This document shows, piece after piece, positions 36,344-48,000 of a stretch of 64,000 nucleotides of DNA (its first letter is position 1; every line of letters starts with the position of its first letter). The stretch lies in NCBI GenBank assembly GCA_018402015.1, contig JAGYJL010000002.1, forward strand, positions 37,868 through 101,867, written 5' to 3'. The position numbers were made by a program, and so were the translations under genes. The DNA is from Flavobacteriales bacterium (GTDB taxonomy: Bacteria > Bacteroidota > Bacteroidia > UBA10329). Under the pieces are notes generated by a model. It made no database searches. It saw nothing but the letters and a program-made list of their open reading frames with translations, and was not told the DNA's origin.

Positions 36344-36389
36344 GTTCAAATCCATTGACATGATCAACGTCTTGCTTCAAACGCTGTAT

Positions 36390-36397
36390 TACCTTTG
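36390..36397 (+). promoter_or_regulatory. Minus-7 box TACCTTTG for tatC
   Basis: TACCTTTG is an exact consensus match with five bases between it and the ATG at 36403. The predicted transcript start coincides with the start codon. Confidence 0.5.
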
Positions 36398-36402
36398 TGC
36401 CC

Positions 36403-37245
36403 ATGGCCGAAGAGGTTTTTGAAGATGAAGTGATGGAGCATGGAGAGATGTCTTTTCTTGAGCATCTCGAAGTTTTACGCTGGCACTTGGTGCGCGCGGT
36501 CTCGTCCATTTTCATTTTTGCCATCATCGCATTCGTTTCCAAATCGTTCGTTTTCGATACGCTTTTGCTAGGACCAAAACACGGTGATTTCTGGACGTAC
36601 AGAATGCTCTGTCAGCTATCTGATCGATTTGGGCTGTCCGACCTGTTATGTATCACCGAGATTCCATTCGAACTGATCAATATTTCGATGGCAGGTCAAT
36701 TCAGCACCCATATCATTATTTCCATCATAGCAGGTTTTATCATCTCATTCCCGTATGTGGTTTTTGAACTTTGGCGGTTCATTAAACCAGGCTTGTACGA
36801 AGGAGAACGTAAGTATGCCTCAGGAATGGTGTTCTACACTTCAGTACTTTTTGCGCTAGGTGTGCTGTTCGGCTATTACATTATTGCTCCTCTTTCGGTC
36901 AATTTTTTGGGGAGCTATCGGGTAAGTGAGGAAATTCTGAATCAGATAGACCTGAACAGTTATTTCAGCACCATTGCCACACTTGTTCTTGCCAGCGGAA
37001 TGGTATTCGAATTACCTGTGCTCATTTACTTTCTCACCAAGATCGGTGTAGTAACTCCCGATTCGCTCAGACAATACAGAAGACATGCCGTAGTTGGTAT
37101 TCTCATTTTGGCAGCCGTAATTACACCACCCGATGTTTCAAGTCAAATTCTTGTGTTTTTCCCACTTATGTTTCTCTATGAGATCAGTATCTGGGTTTCG
37201 GCATTGGTTTTGCGAAATGAAGCGAAGGCAAATGCCGATATTTGA
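36403..37245 (+). CDS. tatC: Twin-arginine translocase subunit TatC
   Basis: A 280-residue membrane protein of the Tat export system for folded proteins. The cytoplasmic N-terminus MSFLEHLEVLRWHLVRA is the signal-recognition motif, and FIISFPYVVFELWRFIKPGLYEGE is the conserved first loop. Six hydrophobic segments follow, with LPVLIYFLTKIGVVTP and AVITPPDVSSQILVFFPL near the end. The ATG at 36403 is preferred to a GTG two codons upstream. No tatA lies next to it in this window. The downstream DUF5686 gene begins 29 bases later. Confidence 0.94.
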   Translation: MAEEVFEDEVMEHGEMSFLEHLEVLRWHLVRAVSSIFIFAIIAFVSKSFVFDTLLLGPKHGDFWTYRMLCQLSDRFGLSDLLCITEIPFELINISMAGQFSTHIIISIIAGFIISFPYVVFELWRFIKPGLYEGERKYASGMVFYTSVLFALGVLFGYYIIAPLSVNFLGSYRVSEEILNQIDLNSYFSTIATLVLASGMVFELPVLIYFLTKIGVVTPDSLRQYRRHAVVGILILAAVITPPDVSSQILVFFPLMFLYEISIWVSALVLRNEAKANADI

Positions 37246-37274
37246 GCACAGATGAGAGAAGCGCAGAAATTCTA

Positions 37275-39878
37275 ATGAATAGAATCCAATACCTATTTCT
37301 AGCGCTATTATTTGTTGCGTCTGCCGTATACGGTCAGGAAAAAACCAAGGTTAAGGGAACCATTACCGATGCTCAGACAGGAGAACCACTTCCGTTTGTG
37401 AATGTTGCTTTTGTTGGAAAGAACGTAGGTACAACTACCGATTTTAACGGAAAATACCAGATGGATACCAAATGGGGTTCCGATAAGGTACAAGCTTCAT
37501 TTATGGGGTATGAAGTAATGGAGAAGACCGTGAAGCAAGGAGAGAGCAACACGGTAGATTTTGCACTCGAGCCTAAACAGATAAAGCTGGAGGAAGTAAC
37601 CGTAAAAGCACAACGAGGTCGATACAAGAACAAGGAAAATCCGGCTGTTGAGCTCATTCAAAAAGTAGTAGATCACCGCGACCAGAATAGGAAAGAAGGA
37701 TTCGACCACTATCAGTTCGATAAGTACGAGAAACTTCAGCTCGACATCAACAACATTACCGAGAAATTCATGGACCGTAAGATGTTCAAGAAGTTCGCCT
37801 TTATGTGGGAGTACGTTGATACATCAACCGTAAATGGTAAACCGTATCTGCCCCTCTATTTCACCGAAACCAAATCGAAAGTTTTCCTCAGAAAAGAACC
37901 TAAGGCGGAAAAAGAGATCACCTACGGGTTGAAGACCGTTGGATTCGAGGATTTCATGGATGAGGAAGGGATCGACTACTTCATGGAGAAGATCTATCAG
38001 GATATCGATATTTATGATAATACCATCATGCTGATGGAGAAGCAATTCAAGAGTCCGATATCCAATATTGCTCCTGTATCTTACAAATACTTCATTCTTG
38101 ATACGGTTGATATAAGTGGAAAGGAATGTATTCAGTTGGCGTTTCAACCCCGTAATCCGGCCGACCTTGCTTTCCGTGGAGACCTTTGGATAGCCAACGA
38201 CACCACCTATGCCGTTAAGAAGGTGAAAATGAGCATCACCAGAAGTGCCAACATCAACTTCGTCAGTGCCTTGGAGATTGAACAGGAATTCGATTATTCG
38301 GAAGAACTCAATTGGCACCTGACAAAAGACCAAATGACCATTGATTACAACCTGCTTACCAACAACATGGGTATGTACGGTAAGAAGACGGTTACCTACA
38401 AGGATATTGTGGTCAATCAGCCGGCTCCAGATTCAGTTTGGGCCACCCCAGGTTCCTTTATCGTACTGGATAATGCCAAAGAACAGGACGAAACATTTTG
38501 GAAAGAAGAACGGCACGAGAATCTGAGTAAGAACGAACAGGGCGTTTATGACATGACCAAGGAAATGAAGGAATTGCCAGCTTTCAAGCGGGCAATGAAC
38601 ATCCTTTTCCTCCTAATTTCCGGTTATTACGAAGTAGGCCCAGTAGACTTTGGCCCATTGTACAATCTGGTAAGTCTCAACCCTGTAGAGCATTGGCGTT
38701 TCAGGATGAGCGTTAGAACCAATAAGAAGTTCAGCGAAAAATGGAGACTTTCCACCTATCTGGCCTACGGTTTGGATGATCGTAAGGATAAACGATGGAA
38801 AGGTGGAGGAGGAGTGACGTATTTTTTCAATCAGCGACCTTATCATCAGATTACCGCAGAGTTTCAACGGGATATTCAAATGCCGGGACAAGCGCTACTA
38901 TTGGCTAGCGATGACAATATTTTCCTCTCGTTCAGACGAGGGATTGCCAACCTGATGATCTATTACGATTCCTACAGGTTGAATTACACCAAGGAATGGG
39001 ATTTCGGTCTTGGGCTCGGTTTAAACCTAGAGCATCGCAGAAGGGAAGTTGCTGGCGCACTTACATTCGATCCAGTTGATCAGTCGATTCCGGATCCAAC
39101 TCAGGTTGTGACCAATGAGATCGGATTTTCGTTGAGGTATTCGCCTAACCTAAGGTATTACGAAGGAAGATCGTCCCGGGTACCCATGTTGAACAAATGG
39201 CCAATTCTGGATGTGAACTATACGTATGCCATTCCCGGTTTTCTGGGGGCCGAAAACGAATATCATAAGATCGGTGTGCGTTTATTCAAGCGGTTCTACA
39301 TGAGTCCCATCGGATTTGCCGATACGCAATGGGAGGCTGGCTGGATGATCGGCCGTATTCCGTTTCCTCTGTTGTTCATTCATCGCGGAAACCAAACCTT
39401 TTTCCACGACCCGAACACGTTCAACATGATGAACTGGTTTGAGTTTGTGAGCGATAAGTATATATCTCTAGATTACTATCATCACTTCAATGGTTTCTTC
39501 TTCAATAAGATTCCATTCATGAAGAAATTGAAATGGCGTCTGACCTCGGGTGTTAAGGCTGTTTGGGGTGGGGTTTCTGTTCAGAATACTCCGGGGCTTA
39601 CAGAAGACCCACGCATCTTCAATTATCCAAGTAGAAGAGTAGAGGACGATGATGGAAATGCGGTGCTTGATCAGTTTGGAAATGAGCAGTACGACCAAGT
39701 AACCTTCACCCTCGAAAAGATGCCATATATAGAGGCAAGCGTGGGTATAGAAAATATTTTCAAGGTAGTTAGCGTTGACCTCGTTAAAAGGTTCACACAC
39801 CTCGATAATCCGAACGTATCTAAATTGGGTTCTGCACGAGGTTGGGGTTTTAGGGTAAGAGCCGGAATCAGATTCTAA
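37275..39878 (+). CDS. DUF5686 / carboxypeptidase-regulatory-like outer-membrane protein
   Basis: An 867-residue protein with signal peptide ([15 protein letters not shown]). A carboxypeptidase-regulatory-like beta-sandwich comes first ([31 protein letters not shown]), as in TonB-dependent receptor N-termini. A long DUF5686 region follows, ending in a probable outer-membrane barrel (last strand [12 protein letters not shown]). No TonB-receptor plug is evident. Such proteins are common in Bacteroidota and uncharacterised. The ATG at 37275 fits the signal peptide; a TTG at 37242 is rejected. The stop shares one base with lptB, so they are coupled and the barrel may be linked to LPS or envelope transport. 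Confidence 0.85.
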   Translation: MNRIQYLFLALLFVASAVYGQEKTKVKGTITDAQTGEPLPFVNVAFVGKNVGTTTDFNGKYQMDTKWGSDKVQASFMGYEVMEKTVKQGESNTVDFALEPKQIKLEEVTVKAQRGRYKNKENPAVELIQKVVDHRDQNRKEGFDHYQFDKYEKLQLDINNITEKFMDRKMFKKFAFMWEYVDTSTVNGKPYLPLYFTETKSKVFLRKEPKAEKEITYGLKTVGFEDFMDEEGIDYFMEKIYQDIDIYDNTIMLMEKQFKSPISNIAPVSYKYFILDTVDISGKECIQLAFQPRNPADLAFRGDLWIANDTTYAVKKVKMSITRSANINFVSALEIEQEFDYSEELNWHLTKDQMTIDYNLLTNNMGMYGKKTVTYKDIVVNQPAPDSVWATPGSFIVLDNAKEQDETFWKEERHENLSKNEQGVYDMTKEMKELPAFKRAMNILFLLISGYYEVGPVDFGPLYNLVSLNPVEHWRFRMSVRTNKKFSEKWRLSTYLAYGLDDRKDKRWKGGGGVTYFFNQRPYHQITAEFQRDIQMPGQALLLASDDNIFLSFRRGIANLMIYYDSYRLNYTKEWDFGLGLGLNLEHRRREVAGALTFDPVDQSIPDPTQVVTNEIGFSLRYSPNLRYYEGRSSRVPMLNKWPILDVNYTYAIPGFLGAENEYHKIGVRLFKRFYMSPIGFADTQWEAGWMIGRIPFPLLFIHRGNQTFFHDPNTFNMMNWFEFVSDKYISLDYYHHFNGFFFNKIPFMKKLKWRLTSGVKAVWGGVSVQNTPGLTEDPRIFNYPSRRVEDDDGNAVLDQFGNEQYDQVTFTLEKMPYIEASVGIENIFKVVSVDLVKRFTHLDNPNVSKLGSARGWGFRVRAGIRF

Positions 39879-40600
39879 TGCAGCTCAGAGCAGAGAATAT
39901 AAAGAAGAAGTATGGCAGCCGTGTGGTTGTGAAAGGTGTTTCCATAAACGTTAATCAAGGTGAAATAGTCGGACTTCTTGGTCCTAATGGTGCAGGAAAG
40001 ACCACCTCGTTTTACATGATCGTTGGGTTGATCAGACCAAACGAGGGTAAAATTTACCTCGAAGATCAGGACATTACCAATTTGCCCATGTACAAACGGG
40101 CACAGTTAGGCATTGGCTATTTACCGCAAGAAGCTTCGGTTTTCCGTAAACTGAGCGTAGAGGATAATATTCTTGCAGTACTTGAAATGGTAGGCGCACC
40201 GAAGAAGGAACAGCACGAAAAATTAGAATCGCTGTTAGATGAATTCGGTCTGCAACATGTGCGTACAAACCGTGGCGATCTGCTTTCGGGTGGAGAGAGA
40301 AGGAGAACAGAAATTGCCCGTTGTCTGGCCGTCAACCCCAAATTCATTCTGTTGGATGAGCCCTTTGCGGGAGTTGATCCGATTGCGGTCGAGGACATTC
40401 AGGAGATCGTTTTCAAACTCAAGGAAAAGAACATTGGCATCCTTATTACAGATCACAATGTTCACGAAACGCTCCGTATCACAGATAGAGCGTACCTTCT
40501 TTTTGAAGGAGATATTCTAAAAGCTGGCTCGGCAGAGGACCTTGCCAATGATGAGCAAGTGAGGCGCGTTTACCTCGGCCAGAATTTCGTGTTGAGGTAG
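39878..40600 (+). CDS. lptB: LPS export ABC transporter ATP-binding protein LptB
   Basis: A 240-residue ATPase of the LptB2FG complex that extracts LPS from the inner membrane. It has Walker [14 protein letters not shown]-loop region [17 protein letters not shown], signature [17 protein letters not shown], Walker [19 protein letters not shown] and switch His [11 protein letters not shown]. The sequence [12 protein letters not shown] is characteristic of LptB. It overlaps the DUF5686 gene by one base and ends one base from convergent purS. Confidence 0.95.
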   Translation: MQLRAENIKKKYGSRVVVKGVSINVNQGEIVGLLGPNGAGKTTSFYMIVGLIRPNEGKIYLEDQDITNLPMYKRAQLGIGYLPQEASVFRKLSVEDNILAVLEMVGAPKKEQHEKLESLLDEFGLQHVRTNRGDLLSGGERRRTEIARCLAVNPKFILLDEPFAGVDPIAVEDIQEIVFKLKEKNIGILITDHNVHETLRITDRAYLLFEGDILKAGSAEDLANDEQVRRVYLGQNFVLR

Positions 40601-40601
40601 C

Positions 40602-40853
40602 TTAAGCCTCAGATAGTTCAAACTGGAAACTTTCCATGATCTGATTGGCCAAAAGTTCCTTGCAGGCTTTCTCAACTTTTGCTTTCGCAGAAGCTTCATC
40701 CTCCGCTTCCACCTCTAAAGAAATGTGTTTGCCAATACGAACGTTTTCTATTTCAGGCAGGCCAAGATTTTTCATACTGGAACTCACGGCTTTTCCTTGC
40801 GGGTCCAATAGTTCCTTTTTAGGCATTACATCAATCTCAGCTTTGAACTTCAT
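40602..40853 (-). CDS. purS: Phosphoribosylformylglycinamidine synthase subunit PurS
   Basis: An 83-residue protein: MKFKAEIDVMPKKELLDPQG, KNLGLPEIENVRIGKHISLEV and LLANQIMESFQFEL, all PurS family. PurS joins PurL and PurQ in the FGAM synthase complex of purine synthesis in organisms with the split enzyme. purL and purQ are not in the window. Its start overlaps the end of pssA by 17 bases. Confidence 0.93.
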   Translation of the reverse strand: MKFKAEIDVMPKKELLDPQGKAVSSSMKNLGLPEIENVRIGKHISLEVEAEDEASAKAKVEKACKELLANQIMESFQFELSEA

Positions 40854-41593
40854 TTTTAGATAGGAATAGGTTGTTTATCACAGAAAGTAATACGTACAAA
40901 GATAGGATGATCGGTATGGCCAACGGCTGTAGAATTATCAACAGAACCACTGAAATTATCAAGAATACGAAACGAATCTCATTGCCTTTCCAACCGAACG
41001 ATTTGAATTTCATAGCTAGCAGCGGAATATCGGAAACCATGAGTATAGAAAGACCTATAGCAGAAGCAATGATGAACCATTCAGCAACAATCACATTTTC
41101 CGGTTGCCACCAAATATGAAATGGCATGTACTCGATCATCAGCGGAATAGAAATGACCCAAAGTGCACTTGCGGGGGTTGGCAATCCCCGGAAACTATCC
41201 GCCTGGCGAGTATCAACATTGAATTTTGCCAATCGTAAAGCAGAAAAAACAGGCACGGCCAATGGCACTAAAAGTAATGGGTGTTCCAGAAAAGTACTCG
41301 GTCCGGTTACGTGCCATTGTGTTGTTTGCACTAAGTAGTGAAGAAGCATCATTCCGGGTACAACTCCGAATGTCACCATATCGGCCAACGAGTCCAATTC
41401 AGCACCAATGGGTGACGATACCTTAAGCAGTCGCGCAGCGAATCCATCAAAGAAATCGAATATGGCAGACAGCCGCAATTACAAGATAAGCCGCATCCAA
41501 AGGGTTGCCAATGGCAAGACTTAATATGGCCAAACAACCGCAAAGCAGGTTAAGGCTTGTAATGAAATTGGGTAAATGCTTGATCGGATTCAT
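40837..41593 (-). CDS. pssA: CDP-diacylglycerol--serine O-phosphatidyltransferase, one frameshift
   Basis: Membrane enzyme making phosphatidylserine, the precursor of phosphatidylethanolamine. From the ATG at 41593 the frame reads MNPIKHLPNFITSLNLLCG and on to YLVIAA. A small indel at about 41465-41471 must be corrected to join AIFDFFDGFAARLLKVSSPI and GAELDSLADMVTFGVVPGMM. That segment is the CDP-alcohol phosphotransferase signature D-x2-D-G-x2-A-R-x8-G-x3-D-x3-D (slightly modified at its start). About eight hydrophobic segments; repaired length about 250 residues. The gene is normally essential, so the break is probably a sequence error. TAACTTCG, close to a minus-7 box, ends four bases ahead of the ATG. 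Confidence 0.9.
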
Positions 41594-41697
41594 GAAACGA
41601 AGTTAGTAAACAACCAAACTGCCGTATCTGCATATTTGCTGACGCGAAGCATGTACTTTGGGATGTAACTTGCACCTTCCATTTTCGTTGTAGGGCC

Positions 41698-42657
41698 ATG
41701 TTGGAAAGTGTCATAGAGTTAGAGAAAAAATTGAGTGGGTTTACGCGCCCTTTGGATCGTTTGCCAATTCTATTGAAACTCATTGACGAGAATGTCAACA
41801 GCGACTATGTAGAGGGGTGGCGATACGGAATGGAAGCGGTTGATCTTGCGGATCGATTCGGTGATAGACTAAGCATTGCAATGGCCCATGACGGATTGGC
41901 CAATTACCTGTGGAAATTAGCGGAGTACACCGAGGCATTGGATCATTTTGAAATAGCACTCGATAATTTCCTCGGTCTGGGAAATCTGCATGCCGTTGCC
42001 AGGTGCTACTGCGGAATGGGCATTATTTATGGCACGCTGCAGGAATATCGCACAGCTTTGGAATACTTTGAAGAAGGCCTTTCAGCATCAAGGCGTGTCG
42101 GGGCTGATAAACTGGCAGCAACACTTACAGGTAATATTGGTCATGTTTATTTCAAATTCGGGAGATACAAGGAAGCGATAGACCGTTTTCAGCATGGTCT
42201 CGATTATTATAGAGAAGAGGGCAATGCCCACGGTGCAGCCAATATGCTCTCAGGTATGGCCGGTATCTATGTTTACCAAGGCGAATATGCCAAAGGTTTG
42301 GAGTTGGTCAGACGAGCGTTGGCGTTGCATAAGAAAGCCAAACACTATCGGGGCATTTCCGTTACCATGATGAATGTGGGCATTGCACTACAGAAAATGG
42401 GTAAATATGAAGAGGCTTTCAAAGAATTGAAGAGCGCTTTGAATTATGCGCGCTCGATCAGCCTTAAACCATCCGAGTACGAAATTCTGAAGTGTCTGAG
42501 TGAAGTAAGCATGGAGTTGGGACTTACAGAAGAATCGGCTACGTACCTCCAGCTATATATGGAAGGTGAAAAAGAGGAGAAGAAGCTGGCCGTTCAGCGC
42601 AAAACCGAGCAATTCCGTAAACGGCAAGAAATTAAGGAAAGAAGCCGAAAAGTGTAA
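41698..42657 (+). CDS. Soluble tetratricopeptide-repeat protein
   Basis: A 319-residue protein with no signal peptide or membrane segment, made of about seven TPR units. Repeats are visible at YTEALDHFEIALDNFLGLGN, YRTALEYFEEGLSASRRVGA, YKEAIDRFQHGLDYYREEGN, YAKGLELVRRALALHKKAKH and YEEAFKELKSALNYARSISL. The 40-residue spacing and the repeated G-N/A-H ends resemble the LGN/Rap type of TPR used in signalling scaffolds. A highly basic coiled tail (about 285-319) closes it. No enzymatic domain is present. It sits alone on the plus strand and ends one base from the convergent acyltransferase. Function unknown. Confidence 0.85.
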   Translation: MLESVIELEKKLSGFTRPLDRLPILLKLIDENVNSDYVEGWRYGMEAVDLADRFGDRLSIAMAHDGLANYLWKLAEYTEALDHFEIALDNFLGLGNLHAVARCYCGMGIIYGTLQEYRTALEYFEEGLSASRRVGADKLAATLTGNIGHVYFKFGRYKEAIDRFQHGLDYYREEGNAHGAANMLSGMAGIYVYQGEYAKGLELVRRALALHKKAKHYRGISVTMMNVGIALQKMGKYEEAFKELKSALNYARSISLKPSEYEILKCLSEVSMELGLTEESATYLQLYMEGEKEEKKLAVQRKTEQFRKRQEIKERSRKV

Positions 42658-42658
42658 T

Positions 42659-43789
42659 TTACTTCGTGTAGAAGTGTCTTTTCAATCCAAGGATGGGTTT
42701 CTCAAAATAATTCCAGCTCCAATGCGAGAATGGAAGAATGATCACAAATGCCACCAAGGGTTTTAAGAACAGAAAAGCCCAAATATCAGATTCAAGCCCA
42801 AACCGGATCAGCGCCTGGTTTCCCAGTAGCAAGCCTATTTCGTGGAAACAGAACAGGCCGTAACTGATGACGCCTAAGTAAGTGACCGTATTAAGATTCC
42901 CGAACTTGAAAAAGCTGTTCAGGCAGAAATTCTGTTCGAAAATGAAGAATGACAGGATAATTGCGTAAAAAAGCTTCTCTATGATGAGATTCACAGCGCC
43001 CGGAAGAAGTGCATTGTCAAAGAGTTGATGATAGGCCAAAAGACTGAAGATGAACAGGGCATAAACACCGCCAATTGCAGTTTTACTCAGGTTTTCCAAT
43101 TGTTTGAATCCCCAATTTCTATGAAATGAGATGAATGCGAAAAGCGCTCCCAGCGCAATGTCTCCCAACAGAAAAAGCGTGTGGAACCAAATATTCACAT
43201 CGGTGCCGTAATAATGCACGGTGGTTATTCCAAAGATGATAAGTAGTAAAAGGAAAAGCCACTTTTCGTGCCTTCTGAATAGAATGAGTAAGAACGGCCA
43301 GAAAATGTAGAATTGCTCTTCCACAGAAACACTCCATAAAACACTTATGATGGGTGAATGTGTCCAGCCATGCTCAATCAGAAAGAAATTTCCAACAAAC
43401 AGAATGAAATACCACGGGTTTCCTACCTCTTCGTATGGCTTACCAATGAGTTCCATTCCAAGTGGCAGCAGTACAAAGCCGATAAAAAGCACGAGAAAAT
43501 AGAGCGGCCATATCCGTAAAGCCCTTCTTACATAGTAGAGCCACGGTTTGAATTTTCCCGCTTGTTGTCGCTCTTCAAGAATGACCCACGTGTTAATGTA
43601 GCTCGATAGCACAAAGGCAAAGCTGAATCCTGTTTTTCCGAAGATGTAAACGTAATTCTTTACCCAGCCGTAAACATCTGAGTTCATTATGCGTTCGCTA
43701 TCAGTGTCTAACGCGTGGCCTAGAAAAATGAATAGGAAGGCAATGAAACGTAGCGCATCTAAATTCTTAAAGAAAACCTTCTGTCCCAT
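42659..43789 (-). CDS. Acyltransferase 3 family membrane protein (OafA/YrhL-like)
   Basis: A 376-residue protein with about ten hydrophobic segments. Family marks are FFKNLDALRFIAFLFIFLGH (with the catalytic His), LRIWPLYFLVLFIGF (R in the second motif) and SVLWSVSVEEQFYIFWPFL. Such enzymes O-acetylate or otherwise acylate surface sugars and antibiotics; the acceptor cannot be told. The ATG at 43789 starts MGQKVFFKNLDALR, the usual N-terminus; a GTG at 43861 would add 24 hydrophilic residues. There is no glycan gene cluster around it. Confidence 0.85.
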   Translation of the reverse strand: MGQKVFFKNLDALRFIAFLFIFLGHALDTDSERIMNSDVYGWVKNYVYIFGKTGFSFAFVLSSYINTWVILEERQQAGKFKPWLYYVRRALRIWPLYFLVLFIGFVLLPLGMELIGKPYEEVGNPWYFILFVGNFFLIEHGWTHSPIISVLWSVSVEEQFYIFWPFLLILFRRHEKWLFLLLLIIFGITTVHYYGTDVNIWFHTLFLLGDIALGALFAFISFHRNWGFKQLENLSKTAIGGVYALFIFSLLAYHQLFDNALLPGAVNLIIEKLFYAIILSFFIFEQNFCLNSFFKFGNLNTVTYLGVISYGLFCFHEIGLLLGNQALIRFGLESDIWAFLFLKPLVAFVIILPFSHWSWNYFEKPILGLKRHFYTK

Positions 43790-43944
43790 TGGCGACTCAT
43801 TTAGGTTCAATTTTACATCTTCAACCCGATGACGTTCAAAGCTAACAACTACCTTCGACACAATTTTCGGAAAAGACTTGCGTTGGGCGTCTCGGCAACC
43901 TTTGTAATTGTCATTTTTGATAACTTTAATCCCCGCACGGAAGC

Positions 43945-45057
43945 ATGATAAGACACTCCCTCGTCTCCTTCATTTTAGTTGCTTTGGTATTCGTTGGAAA
44001 CCAAGCAATTGCGCAAACCCCAAAGTACAGTAATGAATTCCTTGCCATAGGTGTGGGTGCCCGCGGTATGGGAATGGCCAATAGTCTGGTTGCAAGTGTA
44101 AACGATGTAACTGGCGGATACTGGAACCCGGCCGCATTGCCATTGGCAAACCAGAAGTGGCAGGTTTCTCTCATGCACTCCGAGTATTTTGCAGGAATTG
44201 CTAAGTACGATTACGCTGCTGTTTCTGCACCAATTCTAGATCAGCATACGCAGGCGGCTTTCAGCTTCATCCGCTTCGGAGTTGACGATATTCCGAACAC
44301 TACCCAATTGTTGGATGATGAGGGTAATATCGATTACGATAGGGTTACCTCATTCACCGCGGCTGATTACGCATTCATGTTCAGCGTTGGTCGTAGCAGT
44401 CCTAAAATTCCAGGTTTGCGTTATGGAGGAACAGTGAAAGTTGTGTACCGACACGTGGGCAAGTTTGCCAATTCGTGGGGTTTTGGTCTTGATGGTGGCG
44501 TGCAATACGACTACAGAAAATGGAAGTTCGGACTGATGGCCCGAGACGTGACATCAACATTCAACGCATGGAATTTTACCTTGGATGATGCAACCAAGGA
44601 AGTATGGTTGCAAACAGGTAATGAGATCCCAAAAAATTCTTTGGAGGTAACGCTTCCTAAGATGATACTAGGGGCGGGGAGACGTTTCGACATCTACAAG
44701 AAGTTTGGCCTGTATACCGAGTTCAACTTCGATTTCACATTCGATGGCAAGCGTTCTGTGCTCATAAAAGGCGACCCGATCAGCATTGAGCCTCATTGGG
44801 GCTTGGAGTTGTTCTACTCAGATTTTGTCTTCATCCGCTTCGGAGCAACCAACATTCAAGATTACACAGATGACAATGGCGATAAGGTCTGGACCTGGCA
44901 GCCAAACGTTGGTATAGGCGTTCGTATCAAGGATTTCTATATCGATTATGCCCTTACAGACGTGGGTAACCAATCGGTAGCGTTGTTCAGTAATGTCTTC
45001 TCGCTGAGAGCCGACATTCATAAAGATATGTTCAAGAAAAAGGAGAAGGTTGAATGA
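43945..45057 (+). CDS. PorV/PorQ family outer-membrane protein, PorV2-like
   Basis: A 370-residue outer-membrane barrel of the FadL-like PorV/PorQ family. After a signal peptide ending IAQ come YSNEFLAIGVGARGMGMANS and DVTGGYWNPAALPL, the family's conserved N-terminal motif. Strands continue to SVALFSNVFSLRADIHKDMF. PorV shuttles T9SS cargo to the PorU sortase. This copy is next to a PorU-like C25 peptidase, the arrangement annotated in databases as putative PorV2/PorU2. It is therefore probably not the main PorV, which lies elsewhere. It overlaps the next gene by four bases (ATGA). Confidence 0.85.
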   Translation: MIRHSLVSFILVALVFVGNQAIAQTPKYSNEFLAIGVGARGMGMANSLVASVNDVTGGYWNPAALPLANQKWQVSLMHSEYFAGIAKYDYAAVSAPILDQHTQAAFSFIRFGVDDIPNTTQLLDDEGNIDYDRVTSFTAADYAFMFSVGRSSPKIPGLRYGGTVKVVYRHVGKFANSWGFGLDGGVQYDYRKWKFGLMARDVTSTFNAWNFTLDDATKEVWLQTGNEIPKNSLEVTLPKMILGAGRRFDIYKKFGLYTEFNFDFTFDGKRSVLIKGDPISIEPHWGLELFYSDFVFIRFGATNIQDYTDDNGDKVWTWQPNVGIGVRIKDFYIDYALTDVGNQSVALFSNVFSLRADIHKDMFKKKEKVE

Positions 45058-48000
45058 GGAAACTTCTACTGATAGCCCTTTTGCTTCAGTCCGTTTTCGC
45101 CCTTTCACAGCCGTATGGTAATGAATGGGTGAATGCTTCTCAACCACATTTCCAATTCAAAATACATCAGGAAGGCGTTTATCGTATCAGTTATCAGGTA
45201 CTGAATGACGCACTAGCGGCTCAAGGTTTCAGCCTTGCTAGCATCGACCCTCGTAACCTGCAGGTTTTTGCCCGCGGACAACAGCAGTTCATCCACGTAG
45301 AAGGGGAGGCCGATGGCAACTTCGACCCCACCGATTTCATAGAATTCTACGCAACAGGAAATGATGGTGTGTTCGATACCGATGTCTACTTCGATAATCC
45401 CCTCAACAACGCCAATCCATACTATAGCCTCATCAACGATACCATTCGGTATTTCATTACATGGAACAGTTCCATCAATAATGCCCGAATGACAGTGGAA
45501 ACGGATATCAATTTCTCGGGCTACACGGCATCTCCGTACGTGCTGCGCGATGAGATCGATGAGTTGCATGACACGTATTACTATGGTCAGGTGTATAGCG
45601 CCACAGGAGGAAGTACCAGTCCGTTGTATTCTGGTGGAGAAGGATATTACGGTTACTATTTCGATGCTGGCTGGACAGATACCTTCTGGAATCTGAACAC
45701 GGCCAACAATTACGATCAAGGTCCAGATGCGGAGGTTGAGATAAGCGTTGTCGGCCAATCGTTCGATAATAAGAACCTCAATATTCAAGGCCCGGCCATC
45801 AATTTCGATACTGTGATGGAGCTTTTCAACGGCTATCGTTTCAACTTTGATGTTCCTACATCTGCGTTAGGGAATACCACATCCAACTTCACGTTCTCCA
45901 TCAATAATCAACCGAGCAATGGCGCATTCCGGGCCACGGTGGCCTACGTAAAAGTGCGCTATCCGCAGATTCCGAATATGGGTGGAGGCCAAACGGCCAA
46001 GTTCTTTGTTCCCGACAATGCCAATTTCCCTGCACAGAGTAAATCGTATTTACAGCTTACGGGATATTCACAGGCCAATCCGCGACTTTATGACCTTATC
46101 AATCGTAGACGAATTGAATTAGGCGGATCGCCAAACAATTACCAGGTTCTGATTCCGGACAACGGTACTTTGAAGGAATGTTATCTGACGAATGAAGCGA
46201 GAATTGCTTCCAACGCTATTACAGAGATAACTCCGGCCGGAGCAAACGGAACAGTCTATTTTACCGATTTCAATGCGTTGGACCCCAACACGGATTACTT
46301 TGCTATTGGGCATCAGAGTATGTACAACGAAGTGCAGCAATATGCTTCATACCGTAACGTATCTGGTCATAACGCCATCGGTATTGATGTCAACGAACTC
46401 TACAATCAGTTCGGTTGGGGAATCAACAAACATCCATTGGCCATACGCAAGTTTGCCGATTGGGCCTTGGGTACGCTTACTGCTCCGAAGCACATTTTCC
46501 TCATCGGAAAGTCCGTGAATCATGTCATTGCAAGAAATAATGCAGGACTGTTCTCCGAGATTCTGGTGCCATCATTCGGTTATCCGCCAAGCGATGTCAT
46601 GCTTACCTCTTATTTGGGCATTGGTACATATTTAGAAGAGCCCGGCATTGCCATAGGCCGATTGGCCGCTACCGCTCCTCAACAGGTTTCTGATTACATG
46701 CAGAAAATGATGGAGTACGAAGCACTTCCGATTGACCTATGGATGAAGAAGGTACTTCATTTCTCGGGTGGAGGAACTGAGTCGGAAGTGGCGCAGATCC
46801 GTGCTTTCATGGATTCGTACAAGACCATTATTGAGGATACGCTGTATGGTGCAAGTGTTCAAACATTTCAGAAAACCAGTTCGGAACCTTTTCAGATAAC
46901 GCAGGTTGATTCCATTACGCAGTTGGTCAACAACGGTGTTCAGTTCATCAACTTCTTTGGGCATGGTTCGGCAGTTGGTTTCGATGTAAGTATCGACCAC
47001 CCGTCTTTATTTGGTAACAACAACGGTAAGTATCCTTTCATGATGGCAAACTCCTGCTTTGCTGGAGACATCCACCAACCCGCCAGCGTTCCAACCTCCA
47101 TATCTGAAGAATGGGTGTTGGAGCCAGATGGAGGAGCACTCGGATTCTTGGCAACCGTGGGGCCGGGAAGCCGGTTTTATTTGAATAGTTATTGCACCAA
47201 TTTCTACCACAGTGTCAGTCATTTGGCCTACTACAACACCATTGGGCAACAGGTAAAACGAGCTGTAAAAGAGAATGCCCAGCCGTTCAACGACATTACC
47301 CGTTTACACGATCTTGAATACACATTACATGGCGATCCGGCACTGAATATTACCGATCGTGAGTTGCCGGATCTAATGGTCGACCAGCAAAGTATCTGGT
47401 TCGAACCAGAAGAGATCACTACGGAAATGACCGAGTTTGAGATGAACATCAAGATCACCAATCTCGGTGCGGCCTTTGCCGATTCTTTCTTTGTGGAAAT
47501 AAGACGGCAACTTCCTACGGGCGAGACAGACACTACACTCACCATCATTCATCCACCTGTTTATTACCTGGATACGTTAACGGTTTTCATTCCTATCGAT
47601 CTAATCGATGGTTTGGGTATCAATACGCTTTGCGTTTCCTTGGATAATCCTCCTTACATCGAAGAACTTTCTGAGGTGAACAATGATGTATGTGTGGATG
47701 TGAATGTGCTTTCTCCCGACATCGTTCCAATTTGGCCGTACGAGTTTGCCGTTATTCCCGATCAAGGTCCAACATTGAAATGCTCTACCGGAAACCCTTT
47801 CGCCCAGCAGAAAACGTATCGTATCGAACTCGATACAACGGACCTGTTCAACAGTCCGCTGCGAGAATTCAATAACATAACGCAAGGTGGTGGGTGGTCA
47901 ATTGACTCCGGGAACCTGCTACAGAATATGCCCGATAGCACGGTATTTCTGGCGGCCAGTATCGATTCGGCCACGGTTTTTGCAAATGGCGCGAGTCATC

